The notes under the pieces: model-generated
The model's input: the letters and a program-made list of their open reading frames with translations, nothing else
Told to the model about the DNA's origin: nothing
Databases searched by the model: none
NCBI RefSeq assembly: GCF_947241705.1
Contig: NC_079269.1
Coordinates: forward strand, 620,001-684,000
DNA length: 64,000 bases
Direction: 5' to 3'
DNA from: Saccharomyces mikatae IFO 1815
Lineage: Eukaryota > Ascomycota > Saccharomycetes > Saccharomycetales > Saccharomycetaceae
Made by a program: the position numbers and the translations under genes
Shown: piece by piece, positions 20,437 to 28,864 of the stretch
How positions within the stretch are numbered: the stretch's first letter is position 1
Layout of the letters: each line of letters starts with the position of its first letter

Positions 20437-20877
20437 ATGATAGATTTATATACCTACTCAAGCTTAGAGGGTTTACTAAACGGGCTAACAGACTTGACTA
20501 GAATTCCGAAGGAATACTCTCCACTATTGGAGCCTTATTTTCAGAATATAGCAAATCATGCGGATCTGAAATCCAGAGCCCTCAAGATATGTCGTTCTAA
20601 CTTCCGTAAATGGAACATAGAAAATGCAAAAACAGTCAATCCTGAAGTTATAAGAAGGTGTCTTAACTTGTGGTATGTCCTGAAGGGTAAGGAATATAAA
20701 AAGTTGAAGAATCCTCCGCCCGCTAATAATATTATCAAAGATGAGATTGATGTGTCGAAAATCAAACACCTAAATGTAGCGAGAATAGAATATGACGAAT
20801 CTGGTGAACATATAAGTAACCCATTAGAAAATTTAATCTTGGAAGAGGTTGAAGTAAACGATTACATAAAGGAATAA
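20437..20877 (+). CDS. SWM2: Swm2, partner of the trimethylguanosine synthase Tgs1
   Basis: The 146-residue product (same length in S. cerevisiae) starts [20 protein letters not shown]. It has no catalytic motif that I can see. The N-terminal half is helical and the C-terminus is acidic ([14 protein letters not shown]). In S. cerevisiae it binds Tgs1 and is needed for 2,2,7-trimethylguanosine capping of snRNAs and snoRNAs. Recognition rests on sequence recall plus its place between RPC34 and VPS27. Confidence 0.9.
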   Translation: MIDLYTYSSLEGLLNGLTDLTRIPKEYSPLLEPYFQNIANHADLKSRALKICRSNFRKWNIENAKTVNPEVIRRCLNLWYVLKGKEYKKLKNPPPANNIIKDEIDVSKIKHLNVARIEYDESGEHISNPLENLILEEVEVNDYIKE

Positions 20878-21433
20878 ACTTATGGTCGTTTTAGAACCTT
20901 GTGGTATTGGGCATTACTGATCTTACACTTTTAATCTTGTTGTTAAAACAAAACCAAAACTGAGAGATACAGGACATCAACTCATGCTGTATGTGGTTGC
21001 TAGCCCCAACAATTCTTATACAGTATAATGCAATATAGACAGAAGCAAATTATAGCGAGCAAACATATATGTATGTATATAGTTGAATCGGAATTTTTTT
21101 ACAGCGCATTCTCTTGAACTGATTATTTTATTAGCTTACGCGATTTACCTAATAGTAACATTTCGAAGCATGTACCTTGTGTACATTTATAGATATCTAG
21201 TTTGCCTCGGCCCCAAGTTTAAATAAGGTAGCGTTCACGAAATTCTGGCAGTATTTGCTACGCCATTTCTTGCGGAGCAGCAAAATCATCCTTACTCGGC
21301 CTCCTTTTCTAAAAATTTCGATGATATCTGAATTGTACTTATTAACACAAGGAATGAAAAATAGAGGGTGTAACACTATCAGGATATTTTTCGTCCAGGT
21401 TAATGATTAGTAAATAAGGAAATTAAGAACAGC
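20878..21433 (+). other. SWM2-VPS27 spacer
   Basis: This 556-bp tandem spacer should contain the SWM2 3' end and the VPS27 promoter. AT-rich alternating sequence lies near 21066-21082. I see nothing further. Confidence 0.35.
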
Positions 21434-23320
21434 ATGTCCGTTAGTACACCAGGTGAGTTAGATGCATTAATAGAACAAGCCACCAGTGAGAGCATTCCCA
21501 ATGGTGACCTTGATCTCTCCATAGCGTTGGAAATTTCAGATGTGTTAAGATCTAGAAGGGTTAATCCCAAAGATTCTATGCGTTGTATAAAGAAAAGGAT
21601 TTTAAATACGGCCAATAATCCAAATACCCAGTTATCCTCCTGGAAGCTTACAAACATTTGTATTAAAAATGGTGGAACACCATTTATAAAGGAAGTTTGT
21701 TCCAGAGAGTTTATGGATACCATGGAGCATGTTATTTTAAAAGAAGACAACAACGAAGAACTTTCTGAGCTCGTGAAGACAATAGTATATGAACTATACG
21801 TTGCCTTCAAGAATGACTCGCAATTAAGCTATGTAGCAAGAGTTTATGATAAATTAATTTCTCGTGGCATCAAATTTCCTGACAAGTTGTCACTTTCCAA
21901 CTCTACAACTGCAATGTTCGATTCGAAAACACCGGCAGATTGGATAGATTCTGACGCTTGCATGGTTTGTTCCAAGAAGTTCTCCCTGCTGAATAGAAAA
22001 CACCATTGTCGTTCCTGTGGTGGGGTGTTTTGCCAAGAACACTCATCAAATAATATAGCGTTACCTGATTTGGGGATATATGAGTTGGTCAGAGTTTGTG
22101 ATAACTGCTTTGAAGACTACGATCTAAAGAGGCACGACGGCAGTAAAAAAACAAGAAGACATCGTCATAACAAAAGGAGAAAGGATAGGGACTACTCAAC
22201 TCCTGAAGATGAAGAGGAGCTGATAAAAAAAGCAATAGAGCTCTCTTTGAAAGAATCCAGAAATAGTACTAGTAGTGAACCTATAGTCCCCATTGTGGAA
22301 TCGAGAAATGCAGAAAAGTATAGTAGTCCGGGGAAAAGAGAAGAACTGGAAGAGGAAGAAGATCCAGATTTGAAAGCCGCCATACAAGAAAGTTTGAGAG
22401 AAGCTGAAGAAGCAAAAAAACGCAGAGAGAGTCAACAAGCCTCCGAGCAGCTTCAACCACAACAGTTACCATTTCAACCTCAGCCTATCCATTCTGTTGA
22501 ATTGTCTGATGAGGAAAAGGACAATATATACATGTTTGCATCACTCGTTGATAAAATGGAGTCAAGACCCTTGAACGAAATTCTAGAAGATTCAAAATTA
22601 CAAAATTTAGCGCAGAAAGTATTTGCCTCCAAGGCAAGGTTAAATTTTGCTTTAAACGATAAAGCTCAAAAATACAATACTTTGGTAGAAATGAATGGTA
22701 AAATTTCTGATATTATGAATATATACGATAGATTATTGGAGCAACAGCTACAAAGCATCAATTTATCTCAACAGTACACCCTCCCCCAAGTTCCTTCTGA
22801 CCCATATAGTTACTCAGCGTACCATATGGCAAATCAGCATTACGAAGTACCTTCTCTTCATGAAACGCCATCTTACCAGTACAAACCGCAACAAGAGAGT
22901 TCATACCAACAACCAGTTCAGACGAACCTGTTCCCTACTACCAATATTGATCATTTAAAAACAATTAATATGGTACCACATGCGCAACAGAAGCCTCAAG
23001 TGCAAGTTGAACTTGCACCCTCTGATCCACCATATCCAAAGGAAGAAGGCGAAGGGGAAGAAGAAAAACAAACAGCACAAGCCCAGAAGTCTTCCACACA
23101 AGAAATGCACGAAAGACCGTATCCCGTAGAAACAGAAACGGAAGAAAATTCAATAAATGAACGGCCTCAAGGTATTACACGTTACGATTTTCCAACCGTT
23201 CCTGCACGTAAAGTTGTTCAACCGGAGCCAGTTGTGTCAACTCCCGCAATCGCTTCTGGAACCCCAATCCAAGAGGAAAGGGCGCCTACTCCTGAAGAGG
23301 AACTTTTAATAGAGCTTTGA
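21434..23320 (+). CDS. VPS27: ESCRT-0 subunit Vps27 (VHS-FYVE-UIM)
   Basis: The 628-residue product (622 in S. cerevisiae) has a VHS domain (about 10-150) and a FYVE zinc finger (about 170-235) with the PI3P-binding RKHHCR and its cysteine pairs. Two ubiquitin-interacting motifs follow (about 257-275, EEELIKKAIELSLKES; and about 300-320, DPDLKAAIQESLREA). Then come the Hse1-binding region, a Gln/Pro-rich tail with PSDP motifs for Vps23, and a terminal clathrin box LLIEL. Vps27 with Hse1 gathers ubiquitinated cargo on endosomes and recruits ESCRT-I. Confidence 0.97.
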   Translation: MSVSTPGELDALIEQATSESIPNGDLDLSIALEISDVLRSRRVNPKDSMRCIKKRILNTANNPNTQLSSWKLTNICIKNGGTPFIKEVCSREFMDTMEHVILKEDNNEELSELVKTIVYELYVAFKNDSQLSYVARVYDKLISRGIKFPDKLSLSNSTTAMFDSKTPADWIDSDACMVCSKKFSLLNRKHHCRSCGGVFCQEHSSNNIALPDLGIYELVRVCDNCFEDYDLKRHDGSKKTRRHRHNKRRKDRDYSTPEDEEELIKKAIELSLKESRNSTSSEPIVPIVESRNAEKYSSPGKREELEEEEDPDLKAAIQESLREAEEAKKRRESQQASEQLQPQQLPFQPQPIHSVELSDEEKDNIYMFASLVDKMESRPLNEILEDSKLQNLAQKVFASKARLNFALNDKAQKYNTLVEMNGKISDIMNIYDRLLEQQLQSINLSQQYTLPQVPSDPYSYSAYHMANQHYEVPSLHETPSYQYKPQQESSYQQPVQTNLFPTTNIDHLKTINMVPHAQQKPQVQVELAPSDPPYPKEEGEGEEEKQTAQAQKSSTQEMHERPYPVETETEENSINERPQGITRYDFPTVPARKVVQPEPVVSTPAIASGTPIQEERAPTPEEELLIEL

Positions 23321-23727
23321 TATTAGTCTTCTATATGTATTTGTAAGGAGAAACCTAGCATTTATAAAAAAAATACGTAATTGCGTGGCACTTGACTCAT
23401 ACACATTTCTGTCACTAAACTGGTCTCCAAAGAAGATATATATTTATACCTGCACTAACTACAAAACGGTAAACTAAAAACACTAACATGGACATGGACA
23501 AAAAGAGAATTCATTTCAAGAAAGCATTTCACTTTTTTAAAAAAAGGGTCTGCCAGAAAAGGAAAGTGATATGACTTCAGAAAGATAATTCCTATTGCAT
23601 ATTTATAGGCGATTCCTACCCGTTTATTAATTTATAAGTATATTCATCCGAGAAAGTAAAGTATAATTTACTGCTCATCCTATACTATAACCGATTGACT
23701 TCTAGCCATTATGACAAAAGAACACTA
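23321..23727. other. Convergent VPS27/ATG3 3' region
   Basis: These 407 bp between convergent genes have AT-rich 3'-end character. I see no gene or site here. Confidence 0.4.
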
Positions 23728-24660
23728 TTACCAACCTTCCATGGTATAATCGTGCTGAATACTTGGTGTAACACTGGTAATAAACTTTAAGAAAACTATT
23801 AGGTATTGGTCCACACGTAACGAATCATCGATATCGTCTTGTAAATCTTCCCAATCTCCAGCACCCTCCAGTTCTTGTTCTTCTTGCTGCTCTTTCCTTC
23901 TTCGTTGCCTAACCACACGAACTTTATCCAGGAGTATTTTCATCACGTTAGCATGCTTACATGGATGAATGGAAACGGATAGTACTGAATTTTTGTAAAA
24001 AGGTAGTTTTTCAATAGTGGCTGTTTTTGTTCTATAATCTGCTGATATATCCTCAAACATCTGTTCAGGGCTGAGTGGCGAACCATTCGCGTTGAAGCCC
24101 ACTATATACATCTTAGGGACCCTATAGGAGGTTGAATAAGCAATATAAAGGTCATAGTACCTTTCCTGGGCATTATCTTTGGTTAAGGTACTTTTAGCAT
24201 TAAGTTCTTCTGCGTTCTCATTTTCATCCTCATCTTTAATTTCCATGTCCTGTATTAGTTCATCAATATCATCGATAGGCACACCCTTGGTTTCACCATG
24301 TAGAGCACTTTGCAAATGATCTGATTCAGAACCTATGTATTCAAGAACGTCATCCTCATCCCCATCTTCTGCAAAACCTTTCATGACCACGTCTGGCCCT
24401 TGAACTTCGACACACTGCTCAGCACGTTTATCACAGGGTACCTTTCGGATGATCAGAAACTGCCTATTCTTAGGTAAAAAATCTCTATAACTAATATCTG
24501 AAGATTCATCATTCCACTTCCAAGTGGGGAACATGTGACATAAATAATCACCAGCTTGTACAAATTCTTCCGGAGTTATTTGACCGGTGGTTAAAAAGGT
24601 CGACGTATGTGTTATAGGAGTAAGATATTCCCTCCAACTACTTAGTGTAGACCTAATCAT
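23728..24660 (-). CDS. ATG3: Atg8 E2-like conjugating enzyme Atg3
   Basis: Starting at the ATG at 24660 ([18 protein letters not shown]) gives 310 residues, the S. cerevisiae length. A longer upstream frame has no ATG start. An N-terminal amphipathic helix is followed by the E2 fold with an acidic flexible insert (about 85-160). The catalytic motif HPC (Cys about 234) and the Atg8-interacting motif WEDL (about 270) are present. Atg3 transfers Atg8 to phosphatidylethanolamine during autophagosome growth. Divergent from LRO1 across 280 bp. Confidence 0.97.
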   Translation of the reverse strand: MIRSTLSSWREYLTPITHTSTFLTTGQITPEEFVQAGDYLCHMFPTWKWNDESSDISYRDFLPKNRQFLIIRKVPCDKRAEQCVEVQGPDVVMKGFAEDGDEDDVLEYIGSESDHLQSALHGETKGVPIDDIDELIQDMEIKDEDENENAEELNAKSTLTKDNAQERYYDLYIAYSTSYRVPKMYIVGFNANGSPLSPEQMFEDISADYRTKTATIEKLPFYKNSVLSVSIHPCKHANVMKILLDKVRVVRQRRRKEQQEEQELEGAGDWEDLQDDIDDSLRVDQYLIVFLKFITSVTPSIQHDYTMEGW

Positions 24661-24940
24661 GATAATATGCTTGTGTTTTTCCTTTATTCTGTTTTGCTGC
24701 CAACTTTTAGCTGGGTTATAATATATCAAATGTACGTGATTACTCTGCTACTTACTTTCCTTTAAATAGCCCTTCGCCCTCTTTCCCTTTTAATAGCAAT
24801 TCCCGAGTACAAAGTTGAAGCCCAAGAAGATGAAATCTGAAAAATACGAAATCTACTAAATACCGATATGAGAAAGCGTCTAAATAACAGCCAATAAAAA
24901 AGTTCTTTGCCAACAGATTCGGTGGGCAGTCGAGTAGAAA

Positions 24941-26926
24941 ATGGGCACACTATTTCGAAGAAAGGTACAGAACAAGAAGAACGATTCCGGCGAGGATGAT
25001 AGAGGGAGCTCTTCTCACAACAAGCGAGAAAACAGGAATCACATTCATCATCAACAGGGATTAGGTCATAAGAGAAGAAGGGGTATAAGTGGCAGTGCAA
25101 AAAGAAAAGGTCATAATGAAGATTTGGACAAGGAAAGGGACGGAAACAGCAGAAAACGGTGGAGGGATTCCAGAAGACTTATTTTCATTCTTGGTGCGTT
25201 CTTGGGTGTGCTTTTACCATTCAGCTTTGGCGCTTATCATGTACATAATAGCAACAGCGACTTGTTTGACAGCTTTGTGAATTTTGACTCACTTAAAGTG
25301 TATTTGGATGATTGGAAAGATGTTCTTCCACAAGGTTTAAGTTCATTTATCGATGATATTCAGGCTGGCAACTACTCGACATCTTCTTTAGATGATCTCA
25401 GCGAAAGTTTTGCTGTCGGTAAACAACTGTTACGTGATCACCACATCGAAGCCAAACATCCTGTCGTGATGGTTCCTGGTGTGATTTCTACCGGAATTGA
25501 AAGCTGGGGTGTAATCGGAGACGATGAGTGTGATAGTTCTGCTCATTTTCGTAAGCGGTTGTGGGGTAGTTTTTACATGTTGAAGACAATGGTTATGGAT
25601 AAAGTTTGTTGGTTGAAGCATGTAATGTTGGATCCTGAGACAGGCCTAGACCCACCGAATTTTACGCTACGCGCAGCCCAAGGTTTTGAATCCACTGATT
25701 ATTTCATTGCAGGATATTGGATTTGGAATAAAGTTTTCCAAAATCTAGGAGTAATTGGCTATGAACCCAACAGGATGACTAGTGCTGCATATGATTGGAG
25801 GCTTGCTTATTTGGATCTGGAAAGACGTGATAGATATTTCACAAAGTTGAAGGAACAAATCGAACTCTTTCATCAATTGAATGGCGAAAAGGTCTGTTTG
25901 ATTGGGCATTCCATGGGATCTCAAATCATCTTTTATTTTATGAAATGGGTTGAGGCTGAAGGGCCTCTTTATGGTAATGGTGGCCGTGGCTGGGTTGACA
26001 AACACATAGATTCTTTTATTAATGCTGCAGGGACGCTTCTGGGTGCTCCAAAGGCAGTCCCAGCCCTGATTAGCGGTGAAATGAAGGATACTATTCAATT
26101 GAATACGTTGGCTATGTATGGTTTAGAAAAGTTTTTCTCCAGAATTGAAAGAGTAAAAATGTTACAAACGTGGGGCGGTATACCCTCAATGCTACCGAAA
26201 GGAGAAGAAGTCATTTGGGGGGATATGAAGTCCTCCTCAGAGGATGCCTTGAATAATAACACTGATACATACGGCAATTTCATTCGTTTTGAAAGGAACA
26301 CAAGCGATGTTTTCAACAAAAACTTGACGATGAAAGATGCCATTAACATGACTTTGGCAATTTCACCTGAATGGCTCCAGAAAAGGGTACATGAGCAGTA
26401 CACATTTGGATACTCCAAAACTGAACAAGATTTAAGAGACAACGAGTTACACCACAAGTACTGGTCCAATCCAATGGAGGTACCACTTCCAGAAGCTCCC
26501 AATATGAAAATCTACTGTATATACGGCGTAAACAACCCAACAGAAAGGGCATATGTATACAAGGAGGAAAATGACTCATCTGCTCTAAACCTGACCATCG
26601 ACTACGAAAGCAAGCAACCAGTATTCCTCACAGAGGGCGACGGGACCGTTCCACTGGTAGCGCACTCGATGTGCCACAAGTGGGCCCAGGGTGTTTCACC
26701 CTACAACCCTGCCGCCATTAATGTTACCATTGTGGAGATGAAGCATCAGCCAGATCGATTTGACATACGTGGTGGGGCAAAGAGCGCCGAACACGTAGAT
26801 ATTTTAGGCAGCGCGGAGTTGAACGACTACATCTTGAAAATTGCTAGTGGTCACGGTGATCTCGTTGAGCCACGCCAATTGTCTAACTTAAGCCAGTGGG
26901 TCTCCCAAATGCCTTTCCCAATGTAA
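24941..26926 (+). CDS. LRO1: Phospholipid:diacylglycerol acyltransferase Lro1
   Basis: The 661-residue product equals S. cerevisiae Lro1. A basic cytosolic tail (1-78) and one membrane helix (about 79-98, LIFILGAFLGVLLPFSFGAY) anchor a lumenal LCAT-type hydrolase domain. The nucleophile elbow GHSMGSQ (Ser about 324), an acid region (EGDGTVPL) and a late histidine (AEHVDILG) form the expected triad. The enzyme moves a fatty acid from a phospholipid to diacylglycerol in the ER, making triacylglycerol. Several N-glycosylation sequons lie in the lumenal part. Confidence 0.97.
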   Translation: MGTLFRRKVQNKKNDSGEDDRGSSSHNKRENRNHIHHQQGLGHKRRRGISGSAKRKGHNEDLDKERDGNSRKRWRDSRRLIFILGAFLGVLLPFSFGAYHVHNSNSDLFDSFVNFDSLKVYLDDWKDVLPQGLSSFIDDIQAGNYSTSSLDDLSESFAVGKQLLRDHHIEAKHPVVMVPGVISTGIESWGVIGDDECDSSAHFRKRLWGSFYMLKTMVMDKVCWLKHVMLDPETGLDPPNFTLRAAQGFESTDYFIAGYWIWNKVFQNLGVIGYEPNRMTSAAYDWRLAYLDLERRDRYFTKLKEQIELFHQLNGEKVCLIGHSMGSQIIFYFMKWVEAEGPLYGNGGRGWVDKHIDSFINAAGTLLGAPKAVPALISGEMKDTIQLNTLAMYGLEKFFSRIERVKMLQTWGGIPSMLPKGEEVIWGDMKSSSEDALNNNTDTYGNFIRFERNTSDVFNKNLTMKDAINMTLAISPEWLQKRVHEQYTFGYSKTEQDLRDNELHHKYWSNPMEVPLPEAPNMKIYCIYGVNNPTERAYVYKEENDSSALNLTIDYESKQPVFLTEGDGTVPLVAHSMCHKWAQGVSPYNPAAINVTIVEMKHQPDRFDIRGGAKSAEHVDILGSAELNDYILKIASGHGDLVEPRQLSNLSQWVSQMPFPM

Positions 26927-27236
26927 ATAAAACAACGTTGATTCACTATCCATCCATCTGTAATTTAAAGAGCGAAAAAAAAAGGCGCGTCGACGCGACG
27001 CGCCTTATTGGGCAAGAAAATAAACAAAAGAACAAAAACAAAAACAAAAAAAGACGAGAAAACAAACGAAAAAACAAACGACGGTAGATAGAGGAGAAGG
27101 TTTTTGACAGGTTTGTGTAATTGGTTATTTGCTTTTATAGATTATATATACACAAACTTAAAACATTATTTTCTACCTAGGCTGCACAGAGAGTCAATTG
27201 CAGCAGTTACGTACGCATAGAGCAAGAACACCATTC
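26927..27236 (+). promoter_or_regulatory. LRO1 3' flank and NRM1 promoter with MBF-type sites in a hairpin
   Basis: An exact 11-bp inverted repeat (26982-26992 and 26996-27006, three-base loop) contains overlapping MCB-like cores: ACGCGA at 26993-26998, ACGCGC at 26998-27003, and ACGCGC on the reverse strand at 26985-26990. NRM1 is a known MBF target, which fits. A long A/C-rich stretch (about 27017-27080) follows. The NRM1 start lies about 230 bp downstream of the sites. Confidence 0.7.
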
Positions 27237-27989
27237 ATGTCCATTATGAAGCAGAGGCTACCACTGGGAGAGTTTTCCAGCTCAAAGATTAACAAGCTGG
27301 CAATTGCCAACATCGCAGACGCCAGTGAGCCTAGGAGCCGTGGAGAAAACAATATCGGGGCCGTGTGTCTGCCCTCTATCAAGAGTTTAATGGTTAGCCC
27401 CGAAGTATACGAGAATACGAAGAGCCTGCCTGTTCCCTTAATAAGAAGTGGTGGCGGAGGTGTGGCTTGCACCAGTAAGTCGTCATGCCAGGATAATGTT
27501 CGCAAAGAGAAAATATCTAGAGATTATTCAGAGCTTTCCAAGAAGTTACAGATTCGTCTACAGTTTGCTTATTATAAGTACAAAACTAAACAGACAAACA
27601 AAAATTTTACAGATTTGAAGTTGAAGCATAGCATTACAAGGCCCTCCAAGGTCGCCACTCGCACTAAGTCAGAGCCGTTAACGAAAAGAAGGAAACTGGT
27701 GCTATCTCAGGGCCATTATAAGACTCCTGCGAAGTCTAAGATCAAAACTCCGTCTTCCATTTATGGTTCTCATGGTGACACATCTTCTTTTACATGTTTC
27801 CACAATGAAGGCGAAAGTTTAACTATTACCGCGAACATGGACATCACCGATACCACTACGCCAATACGCAACAATATAAATATAAAGCATTCGAACAGTC
27901 ATAATCGCACACTGTATCAGAAACAAGAAACACCTACAAGCATCAAGGCTGCTAAATCCTTAATACATCTCTTTACAAGTAACCAGTAG
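27237..27989 (+). CDS. NRM1: MBF transcriptional co-repressor Nrm1
   Basis: The first ATG of the frame is at 27237 (MSIMKQRLPLGEF), giving 250 residues. The S. cerevisiae protein starts at the same place and is one residue shorter, as I recall it. The conserved Whi5/Nrm1-type helix lies around residues 95-125 (YSELSKKLQIRLQFAYYKYK). The rest is basic and likely disordered, with TP sites such as TTPIRN and ETPTSI. Nrm1 binds MBF as cells leave G1, turns off G1/S genes and is itself switched on by MBF. The sites in its promoter fit that feedback loop. Confidence 0.93.
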   Translation: MSIMKQRLPLGEFSSSKINKLAIANIADASEPRSRGENNIGAVCLPSIKSLMVSPEVYENTKSLPVPLIRSGGGGVACTSKSSCQDNVRKEKISRDYSELSKKLQIRLQFAYYKYKTKQTNKNFTDLKLKHSITRPSKVATRTKSEPLTKRRKLVLSQGHYKTPAKSKIKTPSSIYGSHGDTSSFTCFHNEGESLTITANMDITDTTTPIRNNINIKHSNSHNRTLYQKQETPTSIKAAKSLIHLFTSNQ

Positions 27990-28292
27990 TCACACTCCAA
28001 ACATTCTTTCCTCTTTCTTTCTTCGTTCCCTGTTATGTATATAATAATATTATTACTTTCGTATATCTTCCACATTCTTTTCCACTTTCGCTTTAGTTCT
28101 GTATGTATAATTAGATAGAATAACATAAAAATGTTGATTTATAGTCTCTTATCTCACTATCTGTTATAAAGATTCATGATTATTAGAAAGTACAGGAGGA
28201 AAAAAAAATGAAGTGAAAAAAAAAAAGAACTGTCCCACTATTTACCAAAGGAAACAGAATCATATAAAGAAGTTGAACAGAACAATACGCAC
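27990..28292 (+). other. NRM1-CSE2 spacer
   Basis: A 303-bp tandem spacer with A-rich tracts (28200-28208 and 28219-28228) just before CSE2, typical of a nucleosome-poor yeast promoter. No specific site recognised. Confidence 0.4.
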
Positions 28293-28745
28293 ATGAGTCT
28301 TCAAAACAACGTTTTAAACCAAATACACCAGGTTTTACTACCCACTGCGCCCACTCTTGATAAACCTAACACCGATGAAATAAAAGATGAATCTTCCTCG
28401 GTGGAAAATACAGATGGAAGAAACCACCTCACTAATCAACCACAGCCCAACAATCTGAGTGCTCCTTCCACCAATTCTAATGGTGAATTCATACCGCATA
28501 TTTTTTATTCGCTACATCAAATAAGGAAAGACCCAAATAATCTTTCAAATCAATTGGAAACCTCAACAGGTTCTATTAGGCATCGCTTGAAACTTTGTAA
28601 ATCTTTGATATCGGATAACGAAGACACCAAAAACCTATTGAGCAAAACTCCATCAGAGTGGCGGGATATCATTCATCAACGCGAACAAGAATTGCAAATC
28701 AAGAGAGATGTTCTGGATGACCTTTATCATAAATTACAACGATAA
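28293..28745 (+). CDS. CSE2: Mediator subunit Med9
   Basis: The 150-residue product (149 in S. cerevisiae) has a low-complexity Asn/Ser/Pro-rich first half (about 20-70). A helical C-terminal half follows from FIPHIFYSLHQIRKDPNNL, ending in a coiled coil (about 125-150, EQELQIKRDVLDDLYHKLQ). Med9 is part of the middle module of RNA polymerase II Mediator, and mutants were first isolated for chromosome mis-segregation. Start ATG at 28293. Confidence 0.93.
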   Translation: MSLQNNVLNQIHQVLLPTAPTLDKPNTDEIKDESSSVENTDGRNHLTNQPQPNNLSAPSTNSNGEFIPHIFYSLHQIRKDPNNLSNQLETSTGSIRHRLKLCKSLISDNEDTKNLLSKTPSEWRDIIHQREQELQIKRDVLDDLYHKLQR

Positions 28746-28864
28746 TATATATGGTGTCTATCTTTTCTCTATGTATGCGCATATACCATATCCTTCAGAC
28801 ATGCATGTAAAATGGTGCCTGTGTTTCCCTAGCTATAAGATATATATGTAAGTTAAGAAAACAC

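Noticed and set aside
21400-21810. 136-codon reverse-strand frame overlapping the VPS27 start, at the place of the dubious S. cerevisiae ORF YNR005C
   Set aside because: It lies almost wholly antisense to the conserved VHS domain of VPS27, and its composition is that of a complementary frame.
24661-24729. 23-codon N-terminal extension of ATG3
   Set aside because: It begins with TTG, not ATG. The conserved protein starts at 24660 with the known amphipathic helix.
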